NCBI GenBank assembly: GCA_023391695.1
Contig: JAEWAK010000052.1
Span: forward strand, 62,001-126,000
Source of the DNA: Bacillota bacterium
GTDB taxonomy: Bacteria > Bacillota > Clostridia > Lachnospirales > Lachnospiraceae
Direction: 5' to 3'
Length of the DNA: 64,000 bases
This document shows positions 34,782 to 42,663 of the stretch, one piece after another. The notes below the pieces were generated by a model. The model was not told the origin of the DNA. It was given only the letters and a program-made list of their open reading frames with translations, and did not search any database. The position numbers and the translations under genes were made by a program. Each line of letters starts with the position of its first letter. The first letter of the stretch is position 1.

Positions 34782-34813
34782 AAATGCCTCGATTTGGTAA
34801 GGCGCAGGCATTT
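34782..34813 (+). terminator. Hairpin after the GH13 gene
   Basis: AAATGCCT (34782-34789) pairs with AGGCATTT (34806-34813). Only a short T-rich tail follows, so this is a weak terminator candidate. Confidence 0.4.
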
Positions 34814-34923
34814 ATTGAAATAAGGGGAACTGTATAAATTTCTTACGGTGTTTAGGTGTTGGGAACAGAATAAGCGTGTAATGAATTAATAGTTACGAAA
34901 ATTACGAAAATTCATAAAAACAC

Positions 34924-34952
34924 TTGAAAAGCGTTTTTTTATATGGTATAAT
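34924..34952 (+). promoter_or_regulatory. Promoter of the tRNA-Leu/tRNA-Gly pair
   Basis: -35 TTGAAA (34924-34929), 17-bp spacer, -10 TATAAT (34947-34952) preceded by TGG, about 50 bases before tRNA-Leu. Confidence 0.85.
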
Positions 34953-35001
34953 TCATCCTTGTCAGAAAGTTTTGATTAAGATAAAATCAGCTTGATCAAA
35001 T

Positions 35002-35087
35002 GCCGGCGTGGCGGAACTGGCAGACGCACAGGACTTAAAATCCTGCGGGACTAATCTCCCGTACCGGTTCGATTCCGGTCGCCGGCA
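35002..35087 (+). tRNA. tRNA-Leu (UAA)
   Basis: An 86-nt class II tRNA. The acceptor stem is GCCGGCG/CGCCGGC with discriminator A, anticodon loop CTTAAAA (UAA), long variable arm CGGGACTAATCTCCCG and T-arm ACCGGTTCGATTCCGGT. CCA is not encoded. Confidence 0.96.
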
Positions 35088-35127
35088 CTGCTTACCAAAT
35101 ATTCTGAAGTAACAAAATACTTTACAT

Positions 35128-35198
35128 GCGGGTGTAGTTCAATGGTAGAACACTAGCCTTCCAAGCTAGATACGTGGGTTCGATTCCCATCACCCGCT
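35128..35198 (+). tRNA. tRNA-Gly (UCC)
   Basis: A 71-nt cloverleaf with acceptor GCGGGTG/CACCCGC and discriminator T, D-arm GTTCAATGGTAGAAC, anticodon loop CTTCCAA (UCC) and T-arm GTGGGTTCGATTCCCAT. It lies 40 bp after tRNA-Leu on the same transcript; a short T-run follows directly. Confidence 0.96.
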
Positions 35199-35298
35199 TT
35201 TTTGCTGCCCTAATAATTGTCTGTAATTTGAGTATACTATATTGCAAAGGCCGAGTAGTTTTACGAAGGGATACTATCTTGGAAAGGATGGAAGCAAT

Positions 35299-35727
35299 AT
35301 GCTTAAATTATACAACAAAACGCTGAAATACATTCTTCTCTTCTTCGTAGGCGGTTATTCCTATTGCGGGGTAGAATTGTTATTCCGGGGTTATTCCCAT
35401 ATATCCATGCTGATTGCAGGCGGAATCTGTTTTATACTTATTGGGAAACTGAATGATGTTTTTCCGCGTAAAATATCCATAATAAGCCAGATGGTAATTT
35501 CCTCCCTGATTATAACAGCAGTGGAGTTTATCGCAGGAATGGTGGTTAATGTCTGGCTGGGACTTAATGTTTGGGATTATTCCAAACTTCCTTATAATTT
35601 TAAGGGGCAGATATGTCTTCTTTTTACCAACATATGGTTCTTCTTATCCTTAGGGGCTATTTTACTGGATGATTATCTTAAATATTTTCTGCTGGGTGAA
35701 GAAAAACCAAGTTATAGAATTCTGTAA
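35299..35727 (+). CDS. Putative ABC-transporter type IV (PF06541-like) membrane protein
   Basis: A 142-residue membrane protein with about four hydrophobic segments (YILLFFVGGYSYCGVELLF, MLIAGGICFILIG, ISQMVISSLIITAVEFIAG, LLFTNIWFFLSLGAILL). The segment NVWDYSKLPYNFKGQICL (about 93-110) is the typical W-DYS motif of the PF06541 family, whose function is unsettled. ATG 35299 was chosen for the SD GGAAAGGATGG; an upstream in-frame ATG would start inside the promoter-like region. A terminator follows. Confidence 0.72.
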   Translation: MLKLYNKTLKYILLFFVGGYSYCGVELLFRGYSHISMLIAGGICFILIGKLNDVFPRKISIISQMVISSLIITAVEFIAGMVVNVWLGLNVWDYSKLPYNFKGQICLLFTNIWFFLSLGAILLDDYLKYFLLGEEKPSYRIL

Positions 35728-35728
35728 G

Positions 35729-35771
35729 AAAGGGTACAGGCTGATTTTATTGCGGCTTGTACTCTTTTCTT
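35729..35771 (+). terminator. Terminator after the PF06541-like gene
   Basis: AAAGGGTACAGGC (35729-35741) pairs with GCTTGTACTCTTT (35755-35767) with two G-T pairs, followed by TCTTTTATTTTTT. Confidence 0.85.
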
Positions 35772-35847
35772 TTATTTTTTCTAAAAATATGCTAAAATAT
35801 TAATTGTATACAATAAATGTGTTCAATTACACGGACTGGAGTTCGAA

Positions 35848-37734
35848 GTGAAAATATTACTGGTTGCAATTAATGCAAAATATATCCATTCCAATCTTGC
35901 GGTTTACAGCCTTAAGGCATTTGCAAAACCTTATGACCGGCAGATAGGGATAAGGGAGTTTACCATAAATAATTATACCGATGACATATTACAGGAAATC
36001 TATAAGGAAAAGCCGGATTTTATCGGTTTCTCCTGTTATATCTGGAATATAAGTATAATAGAACAGTTATGCGTGGAATTGAGGAAATTGCTGCCTGACG
36101 TCAAGTTATGGCTGGGAGGTCCTGAAGTAACCTATGATGCAGAAAAGCGGCTGGATACCCCAGGGGCCGTAGACGGTATCATGATTGGGGAAGGGGAAGA
36201 GACCTTTCTGGAATTACTGGATTATTATATCGGCGGAGAGAACTCCCTGGAGGGGATTAAGGGAATCGCTTACAAAGAAAGTGCCTCGAAAGACAGCGGT
36301 TATACAGGAAATACTTTTGGGGAAGGGGCCTTAAAAGAAAGCAATGCCGGGAAAAGGCTTTATAAATCCGGGGATTTTGTAACGCTTCAGGCAGACAGGA
36401 CTACAAAAAAGGTTATGATTACTCCTCCAAGGCCGGAAATGGATTTTAGCACGCCTCCTTTTGCCTATGGGAATATGGAAGATTTTAAGAATAAAATCAT
36501 ATATTATGAAACCAGCAGGGGCTGTCCCTATTCCTGCAGTTACTGCCTCTCCTCCGTGGATAAAAAGGTAAGGTTCAGGGATATGGAGCTGATAAAGAAG
36601 GAACTGGACGCATTCATAAGTCATAAAGTTCCCCAGGTCAAATTTGTGGACAGGACCTTTAACTGTAACCGGAGCCATGCACTTGCCATATGGCGGTATA
36701 TTACTGAGCATGATAACGGTATTACCAATTTCCATTTTGAAATATCCGCAGATATACTGGGGGAAGAAGAGCTGGAATTACTAAACACCATGCGGGAAGG
36801 CCTGGTCCAGCTGGAGATCGGTGTTCAATCCACCAATCCGCTGACCGTGAAAACCATCCGCAGAAAGATGGATCTGGACAAGCTAAAGTGTGCAGTGGAA
36901 AGGATCCATGAAGGCGGGAATATCCATGAACATCTGGACTTAATCGCAGGGCTGCCTTACGAAGACCTGGGGTCCTTCCGAAAATCCTTTAATGAAGTAT
37001 ACGCCTTAAAACCGGACCAGTTCCAGCTTGGTTTCCTTAAGCTATTAAAAGGTTCGGCCATGTATGCGGGAAGCCGGGAATGGGGGATTGTCTGCCAAAG
37101 CATACCACCCTATGAGGTACTTTATACCAGGTGGTTAAGTTATGAGGATGTGCTTGCCTTAAAATTAGTGGAAGAGATGGTAGAAATCTACTATAACAGT
37201 GGACAGTTCGAATATGCTATAAAATATATGGAGCATTTTTTCCCGACTCCATTTGATTTATATTTTGACCTTGGTGACTTTTATGAAAGAAAGAAACTAA
37301 GGGGCATCAGTTCCTCCAGGTTCCGGAGATATGAGATCTTAATCGACTTTTTAACGGAAATGCAAAAAGAAGGAGGACATGGGGCAGAAGGCATCAACCT
37401 TTCCGCCTTTCGGAATATCCTGGTCCATGATTTATACTTAAGGGAAAAATTAAAAAGCCGTCCCTCCTTTGCAGAAGAATATGAACCCTACAAAAAGCGG
37501 TACAGGGATTTTTACAGGAATGAGCAAAAAATAAAGGAGTGCCTTATGGTTACCGGAGAGGTTGATTTGGACGGATTAAAACCATACCTGCACTTGGAAC
37601 ATTATGACATAGACGTCAAAAAAACGGCAGAAACAGGAAAGGCTGAACCGGCCTCGGAGTTTATATTATATGATTATATGCACCGAAGCAAGGTAAACAA
37701 CCAGGCCAGGACACTCTTAGCAGAACTTTATTAA
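35848..37734 (+). CDS. B12-binding-domain radical SAM protein (DUF4080 type)
   Basis: A protein of 628 residues. An N-terminal cobalamin-binding Rossmann domain (MKILLVAINAKYIHSNLAVY to about 130, with GGPEVTYDAE and GEGEETFLELL) is followed by a radical SAM barrel whose 4Fe-4S motif is CPYSCSYC (about 225-232). A C-terminal DUF4080-like region follows (about 450-628). Family members are methyltransferases or other SAM radical enzymes; the substrate is unknown. The start GTG 35848 has CTGGAG as SD directly after a GTGT/ACAC hairpin. A low-complexity insertion (about 140-180) lies between the domains. The neighbours give no pathway clue. Confidence 0.85.
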   Translation: MKILLVAINAKYIHSNLAVYSLKAFAKPYDRQIGIREFTINNYTDDILQEIYKEKPDFIGFSCYIWNISIIEQLCVELRKLLPDVKLWLGGPEVTYDAEKRLDTPGAVDGIMIGEGEETFLELLDYYIGGENSLEGIKGIAYKESASKDSGYTGNTFGEGALKESNAGKRLYKSGDFVTLQADRTTKKVMITPPRPEMDFSTPPFAYGNMEDFKNKIIYYETSRGCPYSCSYCLSSVDKKVRFRDMELIKKELDAFISHKVPQVKFVDRTFNCNRSHALAIWRYITEHDNGITNFHFEISADILGEEELELLNTMREGLVQLEIGVQSTNPLTVKTIRRKMDLDKLKCAVERIHEGGNIHEHLDLIAGLPYEDLGSFRKSFNEVYALKPDQFQLGFLKLLKGSAMYAGSREWGIVCQSIPPYEVLYTRWLSYEDVLALKLVEEMVEIYYNSGQFEYAIKYMEHFFPTPFDLYFDLGDFYERKKLRGISSSRFRRYEILIDFLTEMQKEGGHGAEGINLSAFRNILVHDLYLREKLKSRPSFAEEYEPYKKRYRDFYRNEQKIKECLMVTGEVDLDGLKPYLHLEHYDIDVKKTAETGKAEPASEFILYDYMHRSKVNNQARTLLAELY

Positions 37735-37768
37735 CAAAAGGGAAAGGGCATAGGCAGAAAAGAGGTAA

Positions 37769-37878
37769 GAGTGAAAGAGAATTTAGAAAAAGAAAGGTTG
37801 CCACAGTGTGAATCTTTCACTCCTTTTTATTTGTGGCAGTATCGCAGGCCCGCCTGCGATATGCAATGGGTGTAAAAT
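37769..37878 (+). ncRNA. Putative pseudoknot-plus-hairpin leader of nth (copy A)
   Basis: Stem A is 10 bp and perfect: GAGTGAAAGA (37769-37778) with TCTTTCACTC (37813-37822). Stem B is 7 bp and perfect: TGCCACA (37799-37805) with TGTGGCA (37832-37838). The order A-B-A'-B' makes an H-type pseudoknot. A perfect palindrome TATCGCAGGC/GCCTGCGATA (37840-37861) follows, then ATGCAATGGGTG and the nth ATG at 37879. A short uORF (GTG 37771 to TAA 37875, with an AGAGG SD) runs through the same DNA and ends 3 bases before nth. I do not recognise a known riboswitch class. Confidence 0.6.
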
Positions 37879-38535
37879 ATGTCAAAAAGAAGAATCACGA
37901 AAGCGGAAAGAGAAAGAATAGAAAAAATATTATCTTTGCTGGATCAATACTATACTACGGAATATAAATGCTATTTAAATCATGAAACTCCCTGGCAGTT
38001 ACTATTTGCTACCATAATGAGTGCGCAGTGCACCGATGAAAGGGTGAATCTGGTTACGAAGGATTTATTCGTAAAATACAAAACCCTGGGAGATTTCGCA
38101 GGAGCCGACTTAAAGGAACTGGAGAAGGATATACACTCCACGGGATTTTATCATAACAAAGCGAAAAACATCATAGAATGCGCCAGAGTCCTGTTAGCAG
38201 AGCATGGCGGGGAAGTTCCGAGGGAGATTGAAGCACTGACAAAATTAGCGGGAGTCGGAAGGAAGACTGCCAATGTAATCAGGGGCAATGTTTATCATGA
38301 ACCCAGTATTGTAGTGGATACCCACGTTAAGAGAATTTCCGGAAAACTGGGTTTTACCAAACAGGAGGACCCGGAAAAAATAGAATATGAATTAATGGAA
38401 CTACTCCCCAGGGATCACTGGATATTGTATAATCTGCAGATTATTGCCCACGGAAGGTCAATCTGTACCGCAAGGAATCCAAAATGCGGTGAATGCTTTT
38501 TGTTCGACTTATGCAAGTGGGAAGGAAAAAAGTAA
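37879..38535 (+). CDS. nth: Endonuclease III
   Basis: A base-excision repair glycosylase/AP lyase for oxidised pyrimidines, 218 residues. The helix-hairpin-helix LTKLAGVGRKTANVIRGN (about 116-133) carries the catalytic Lys in GRKTA, and the catalytic Asp is in VVDTHVKRIS (about 140-149). The 4Fe-4S loop is CTARNPKCGECFLFDLC (C-X6-C-X2-C-X5-C, about 196-212). The exonuclease gene starts directly after the stop, so the two probably form an operon. It is preceded by structured leader A. Confidence 0.96.
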   Translation: MSKRRITKAERERIEKILSLLDQYYTTEYKCYLNHETPWQLLFATIMSAQCTDERVNLVTKDLFVKYKTLGDFAGADLKELEKDIHSTGFYHNKAKNIIECARVLLAEHGGEVPREIEALTKLAGVGRKTANVIRGNVYHEPSIVVDTHVKRISGKLGFTKQEDPEKIEYELMELLPRDHWILYNLQIIAHGRSICTARNPKCGECFLFDLCKWEGKK

Positions 38536-39270
38536 ATGGAAGATAAAATTCAAAAGGAACGAATTACATCTTTTGTCTGTTTTGACATTGAGACCACAGG
38601 GCTTAGTCCTGAACTGGACAAGATCATAGAAATCGGTGCACTGAAGGTAAAAGAAGGCAGGATTATCGAGGTTTTTGATGAATTTATAAATCCCGGAATA
38701 AAATTACCAAAACATATTATTAAACTTACCGGCATAACAGATGAAATGGTCCGTTATTCGGAAAGCGAAGATAAGGTACTTAAGCACTTCATTGATTTTT
38801 CGGAAGATTATATCGTAATAGGGCATAATATAAGCTTTGACTACAGCTTTGTCAAGACTGCTGCCAAAAGGCAGAATATAAATTTTGATAAAATGGGAAT
38901 CGATACCCTGGAATTAAGCAGAAAGCTTCTGCCGGGACTTGAGAGCAAAAGCCTGGGCAGTATGTGCAGCCATTACCACATCATAAATGAAAATGCCCAC
39001 CGGGCATATGATGACGCCAAAGCCACCGCCCTGTTATACGTCAATCTCTGCAATGGTTTTTACCAGGACAGGCCCGAGGTTTTTATGCCAAAACCTTTGT
39101 GGTATAAAGTCAAAAAAATACAGTCCATTACAAATAAACAAAAAAATTACTTGATAGATTTGCTAAAATATCATAAGATAGAATGTGTACAACCGATTGA
39201 TACTTTAACCCAGAATGAAGCTTCACGCATGATAGATAAAATAATTCTGGAAAAGGGCAGAATGACCTGA
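38536..39270 (+). CDS. DEDDh 3'-5' exonuclease (DnaQ-like)
   Basis: An exonuclease-fold protein of 244 residues. The DEDDh motifs are all present: FDIETTGL (about 14-21), GHNISFDYSF (about 96-105) and HRAYDDAKATALLY (about 153-166). It resembles PolC/epsilon-type proofreading domains but is a stand-alone protein. The C-terminal about 55 residues (SITNKQKNYLIDLLKYHKI) form a small helical domain. It begins immediately after nth, so a joint role in DNA repair is inferred. The SD is weak (GGAAAAAAGT). Confidence 0.86.
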   Translation: MEDKIQKERITSFVCFDIETTGLSPELDKIIEIGALKVKEGRIIEVFDEFINPGIKLPKHIIKLTGITDEMVRYSESEDKVLKHFIDFSEDYIVIGHNISFDYSFVKTAAKRQNINFDKMGIDTLELSRKLLPGLESKSLGSMCSHYHIINENAHRAYDDAKATALLYVNLCNGFYQDRPEVFMPKPLWYKVKKIQSITNKQKNYLIDLLKYHKIECVQPIDTLTQNEASRMIDKIILEKGRMT

Positions 39271-39300
39271 AATCGTGAATGATACTATATAGAAAGTATT

Positions 39301-39590
39301 ATACTATAGGGACAAATGGTGTTTCCCATAGTTGGGATGAACAGCGCAATAGCACTGCTTTTTATCAGAAGTTTGAAAAGCAACTTCTGATAAGTTATAT
39401 TACAGGAACATAATACGTGTTCCTGTAATCGGATGCACGGCGGTAAAAGCACCGCCTTTTATCAGAAGTTTGGAAAGCAACTTCTGATAAGGTATACTAT
39501 AGGAACAAAAACGTGTTCCTATAGTCGCATACACAGCGGTAAAGTTCACCTCCTTTTATCAGAAGTTGAAAATCAACTTCCGATAAGTTA
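39301..39590. repeat. Three tandem about 97-bp units of a hairpin repeat
   Basis: Units are about 39301-39393, 39394-39491 and 39492-39590. Each has a stem around AGGAACA/TGTTCCT, a short GC stem (GGCGG/CCGCC in unit 2) after the linker TCGGATGCAC, and a stem TTATCAGAAG/CTTCTGATAA. Stem 1 reads TTACAGGAACA/TGTTCCTGTAA in unit 2 and CTATAGGAACA/TGTTCCTATAG in unit 3, so base changes are paired. Two further units lie inverted at 52919-53100. The block sits between convergent gene ends. Confidence 0.75.
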
Positions 39591-39593
39591 TAG

Positions 39594-39624
39594 AAAACGA
39601 AAAGACAGGAATAATTGTCGTTTA
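39594..39624. terminator. Small hairpin beyond the repeat block
   Basis: AAACGA and TCGTTT (39594 to 39624) form a short stem between the repeat block and the end of the minus-strand TPR gene. It may serve as a weak bidirectional terminator. Confidence 0.35.
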
Positions 39625-39635
39625 AGCGGAAACTA

Positions 39636-40253
39636 CTATACTAAATAATAAGACATTTTGATCTCTTTTAAGGCTGCAATTATAGTATCCTTTGACAGAG
39701 AATTTAAGCTTTCCGCTGCCAGCAATAAATCATTTATCTTTTCCGGGACATTCAGGTCTTTATATAATTCAGCCAGTAAAGTGTAGTTTTTACGGATGTC
39801 GGTCCTGCATTTTATGCCGTATTCCAGGACTGTAACGGCTTCCTTCCATTTATTTTGTTCATAAAGACAGGAACCCCAATTATATAAGTTTTTTACCAAA
39901 AGCGTATAATTATTATCACATTGCACCAGGAATGTAATATTGGCAACACCATATTTAAGTTTTAGATCCGTATTGGATATGCCTGTCAGGTTCAGAATAG
40001 GTTTCCGGTATAAGTTTCTGATGTTATTTTGGATAGATAAAAGAGGTTCTTCCGCTGTTTCGGCAAAAGGCAGGGAATCCATGGGTATGGCTATATAATC
40101 CAGCCCGGACAGATCAACCTTACGGGTCGAATTTGCCTGATATTCTTTTTGCCAGAAAGCATCTTTTTCTTTCCGGATTTTCCGGTTCGCCCTGGCGCCG
40201 GAGTATTGGATCAGCACATAAAAGAATAGGAGGAATCCTATCACAATAAGCAT
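39636..40253 (-). CDS. Membrane-anchored protein with TPR-like helices
   Basis: A protein of 205 residues with one N-terminal membrane segment (about 2-17, LIVIGFLLFFYVLIQYSG) and a soluble remainder. The C-terminal half looks like tetratricopeptide-type helices (YNWGSCLYEQNKWKEAVTVLEYGIK, split at about 131-155, then NYTLLAELYKDLNVPEKI). The middle DYIAIPMDSLPFAE is not recognised. A scaffolding role is typical for such folds but is only inferred. The SD AGAAAGGAT is upstream of ATG 40253. Confidence 0.65.
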   Translation of the reverse strand: MLIVIGFLLFFYVLIQYSGARANRKIRKEKDAFWQKEYQANSTRKVDLSGLDYIAIPMDSLPFAETAEEPLLSIQNNIRNLYRKPILNLTGISNTDLKLKYGVANITFLVQCDNNYTLLVKNLYNWGSCLYEQNKWKEAVTVLEYGIKCRTDIRKNYTLLAELYKDLNVPEKINDLLLAAESLNSLSKDTIIAALKEIKMSYYLV

Positions 40254-40293
40254 ATAAAATTATCCTTTCTGATGAATTGTAATTAGAAAGTAA

Positions 40294-40400
40294 AAGTTGG
40301 AAGAAAATATAATAAAAGAAAGGAAAGCCACATACAATTCTTTCAACTTCTTATCAGTGGCAGTATCACAGGCAGGCTTGTGATATGCAAGGGTATAAAA
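40294..40400 (+). ncRNA. Putative pseudoknot-plus-hairpin leader of a small gene (copy B)
   Basis: Stem A is 12 bp: AAGTTGGAAGAA (40294-40305) with TTCTTTCAACTT (40338-40349), one G-U. Stem B pairs GCCAC (40327-40331) with GTGGC (40357-40361) across it. The palindrome TATCACAGGC (40364-40373) pairs with GCTTGTGATA (40376-40385). The ATG at 40401 follows 15 bases later. Compared with copy A, stem A has T-A for G-C and the palindrome has CAC/GTG for CGC/GCG, both paired changes. Confidence 0.6.
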
Positions 40401-40508
40401 ATGAATTTTGGAAGCAGAAAAGTAAGGAGAATTATTTCAACCGTCATAATATTAATCATCGTATTATCCATGATTGTTCCGGTAGTCTTAAGTGCTATTA
40501 TGCATTAA
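40401..40508 (+). CDS. 35-residue single-pass membrane protein
   Basis: A short protein: a basic start MNFGSRKVRRII followed by one membrane segment (about 12-33, STVIILIIVLSMIVPVVLSA). I do not assign a family. The start follows structured leader B at the same distance as nth follows leader A, which supports translation. The weak SD AAGGGTAT resembles that of the other two leader-controlled genes. It lies upstream of, and on the same strand as, the VanW gene but 216 bp away. Confidence 0.55.
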   Translation: MNFGSRKVRRIISTVIILIIVLSMIVPVVLSAIMH

Positions 40509-40663
40509 TAAAACAATACCGATAAATAAAATATTAAGTGCAGCAAAAGTTTACTGCGGGACGGAGGACTGTAAGAACAAGCCTAAGGTTCCTGTTATAT
40601 AATTTCTGCTTAATAAGAATATACATAATATGTATCCAAATGTCAAACGGCATAAATAATATC
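40509..40663. other. Spacer upstream of the VanW gene
   Basis: AT-rich, without a supportable frame or strong inverted repeat. The promoter of the VanW gene follows directly. Confidence 0.35.
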
Positions 40664-40691
40664 TTGATTAATCCAGGGATTATGTTACAAT
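40664..40691 (+). promoter_or_regulatory. Promoter of the VanW gene
   Basis: -35 TTGATT (40664-40669), 16-bp spacer, -10 TACAAT (40686-40691). ATG 40725 follows after a short leader with SD AAAGGAGG. Confidence 0.5.
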
Positions 40692-40724
40692 AATTTTTAT
40701 CACGTAAAAAGGAGGAAAAGAAGC

Positions 40725-42311
40725 ATGTTTAGGAAGAAAAAAATAGCCGGAATTATTTTATTCTTTATAAGTTGTTTATTTTCTGTCACGATCAGTTCCA
40801 GGGCATTCGCTGCATCGGAAGATGAAACGATTACCCAGGGCGTATATATAGATTCCATACACATCGGCGGTATGACGGCAGATGAGGCCGAACAGGCGGT
40901 AAAAGAATATGTTGACGGTTTAAAAGCAAAGACGATTACCGTTGAGGTGGATGATAATGCCGAGACCGTAACCTTAGATAATCTGGGTTATGATTACAAG
41001 GAAAATAATTATATTGATGAGGCTGTTCTTGTCGGCAAAACCGGTAACCTTATTAAGAGATACAAAGAGTTAAAAGATACGGAAGAATCCAATCTGGTTT
41101 ATGACCTGGAGTTTACCGTAAGTGATAAAGAAATAAAAAAATTTGTAAAAGATAAATTAAGTTCCCATGATATAGCTGCCGTAAATGCCACGGTAAAACG
41201 GGAAAACGGTAATTTTGTCTATACGGATGATTCGACCGGCCGTAAAGTGAAAGTAGAGGACACGGCAGCAGCAATCAAAACAGCCATACTCGAAGGCTGG
41301 AATCATGAAGATATTACCCTTGCAGCGGCCGTAGAAGATGATCAGCCTAAATATACCAGGGCAATGGTAGAAAAATGCAATACGAAGCTCGGATCTTTCT
41401 CCACTACCTATACTACTTCTTCGCAGGACCGGGCCGGTAATCTGGCAAATGGTGCCAAACTAATTAATAATACGGTCTTGTATCCGGATGACGTATTTTC
41501 TGCATATGAAAAACTGGCTCCGTTTACTACAGATAACGGTTATTTTGAAGCAGGTGCCTATTCCAACGGTAAAGTTGTTGACAGTATAGGAGGCGGTGCA
41601 TGCCAGGTAACAACTACATTGTATAATGCGGTATTATTCTCGGAATTAGAAGTTGTTGAACGCCAGCCTCATTCCATGACCATAAGTTATGTGGACTTAT
41701 CAAGGGATTCCGCAATTGCAGGAACCTGGAAGGACCTTAAGTTTAAGAACAATACGGATTCACCCATTGTGATAGAAGCCTTTACCTATGGCAGGACCAT
41801 AACTTTTAATATATGGGGTAATGAAACCAGAGATACCGAAAACAGAAAAGTAAAATACGAAACAGTGGTATTAGAGGAAAAATCACCGGGCAAAGATGTA
41901 GTTACCAAGGACCCGACAAAACCGACCACTTATGAATTAACAACCCAGTCCGCCCATACCGGTTATGTGGCAGAGTTATATAAAGTAGTATATGAAAACG
42001 GTGTGGAGGTAAGCAGAACCAGGGTGAACAAAAGTTCATATAATCCATCACCCAGATATGTGACCATAGGAACCAAGAAGGTGGAAGAGGAAAAACCCGA
42101 GGACGAAAAGCCGGGGGATGAAGAAACCGATGAGGATAAACCTAAAGATGAAACTCCCGCCGGTGACGATGCTCCACCAAAAGACAATAATACGGTAGAT
42201 GATAACACTCTGGATGGGATTACGCAGGAAGATGATTCAGCCGCCGCTGATGATATATTTTTTGAAGAGAATGCCGCTGATAATCAGACGGTAGAAAGTG
42301 TTGAAAATTAA
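40725..42311 (+). CDS. Secreted VanW-family protein with G5-like domain and acidic tail
   Basis: A protein of 528 residues with a signal peptide or N-terminal anchor (FRKKKIAGIILFFISCLFSV, cleavage plausible after SRAFA). A putative peptidoglycan-binding region (about 35-220, with IHIGGMTADEAEQAVKEYV) precedes the VanW domain (about 225-355: ANGAKLINNTVLYPDDVFSA, GGGACQVTTTLYNAVLFSELEVVER). A G5-like stretch (about 380-450) and a disordered Glu/Asp/Pro-rich tail of about 75 residues end it. VanW proteins are cell-wall associated; the function is not established. The SD AAAGGAGGAAAAG is strong. A palindromic terminator lies at 42448-42474. Confidence 0.88.
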   Translation: MFRKKKIAGIILFFISCLFSVTISSRAFAASEDETITQGVYIDSIHIGGMTADEAEQAVKEYVDGLKAKTITVEVDDNAETVTLDNLGYDYKENNYIDEAVLVGKTGNLIKRYKELKDTEESNLVYDLEFTVSDKEIKKFVKDKLSSHDIAAVNATVKRENGNFVYTDDSTGRKVKVEDTAAAIKTAILEGWNHEDITLAAAVEDDQPKYTRAMVEKCNTKLGSFSTTYTTSSQDRAGNLANGAKLINNTVLYPDDVFSAYEKLAPFTTDNGYFEAGAYSNGKVVDSIGGGACQVTTTLYNAVLFSELEVVERQPHSMTISYVDLSRDSAIAGTWKDLKFKNNTDSPIVIEAFTYGRTITFNIWGNETRDTENRKVKYETVVLEEKSPGKDVVTKDPTKPTTYELTTQSAHTGYVAELYKVVYENGVEVSRTRVNKSSYNPSPRYVTIGTKKVEEEKPEDEKPGDEETDEDKPKDETPAGDDAPPKDNNTVDDNTLDGITQEDDSAAADDIFFEENAADNQTVESVEN

Positions 42312-42447
42312 TTAAAAGCAGCTAATCAGTTATTCTGGGAAAAGTACGTATATAAAATCAAACTGGGCTAGAACGTATGCGTTAGTCCTGGCAACCGGAG
42401 CGGTTAAATAGTCACAAATAAAAGTATAATAGAGTTGAGCAAATAGC

Positions 42448-42474
42448 AAAGCGGATATCAATATCCGCTTTCCT
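42448..42474 (+). terminator. Palindromic terminator after the VanW gene
   Basis: AAAGCGGATAT (42448-42458) and ATATCCGCTTT (42461-42471) form a perfect 11-bp palindrome. The flanking GAGCAAATAGCA recurs before a similar hairpin at 47071-47104, so it belongs to a small dispersed family. Confidence 0.7.
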
Positions 42475-42506
42475 GTTAATTAAAATCAGATGGCTTGAGT
42501 TAACAA

Positions 42507-42616
42507 ACATTGATGTAACGTGAGATGATTGTTTTGTAAACATCGTTGTAACATAAGATGTTTGTTTTATATACATCGTTGTTTATGCAGGTTTGTTTAT
42601 ATTATCACAAACCTGC
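42507..42616 (+). repeat. 33-bp tandem repeats and hairpin upstream of the AIR-synthase-like gene
   Basis: Two and a half copies with a 33-bp period start at 42507, 42540 and 42573; each begins ACAT(T/C)G and contains GTTTGTTTTAT-like sequence. They lead into a perfect hairpin GCAGGTTTGT (42587-42596) with ACAAACCTGC (42607-42616) followed by TTTCTT, which could attenuate transcription 50 bases before the start codon at 42664. Confidence 0.55.
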
Positions 42617-42663
42617 TTTCTTATCTTACAGGATATTTGGCCCGTCAATCCATAGGAGGCAGT

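Noticed and set aside
39301..39590. CRISPR array
   Set aside because: The repeated units are self-complementary throughout, there are no unique spacers of even length, and no cas gene is near.
42529..42663. N-terminal extension of the AIR-synthase-like protein
   Set aside because: The frame stays open only because the 33-bp repeat is a multiple of three; GGAGGCAGT supports ATG 42664.
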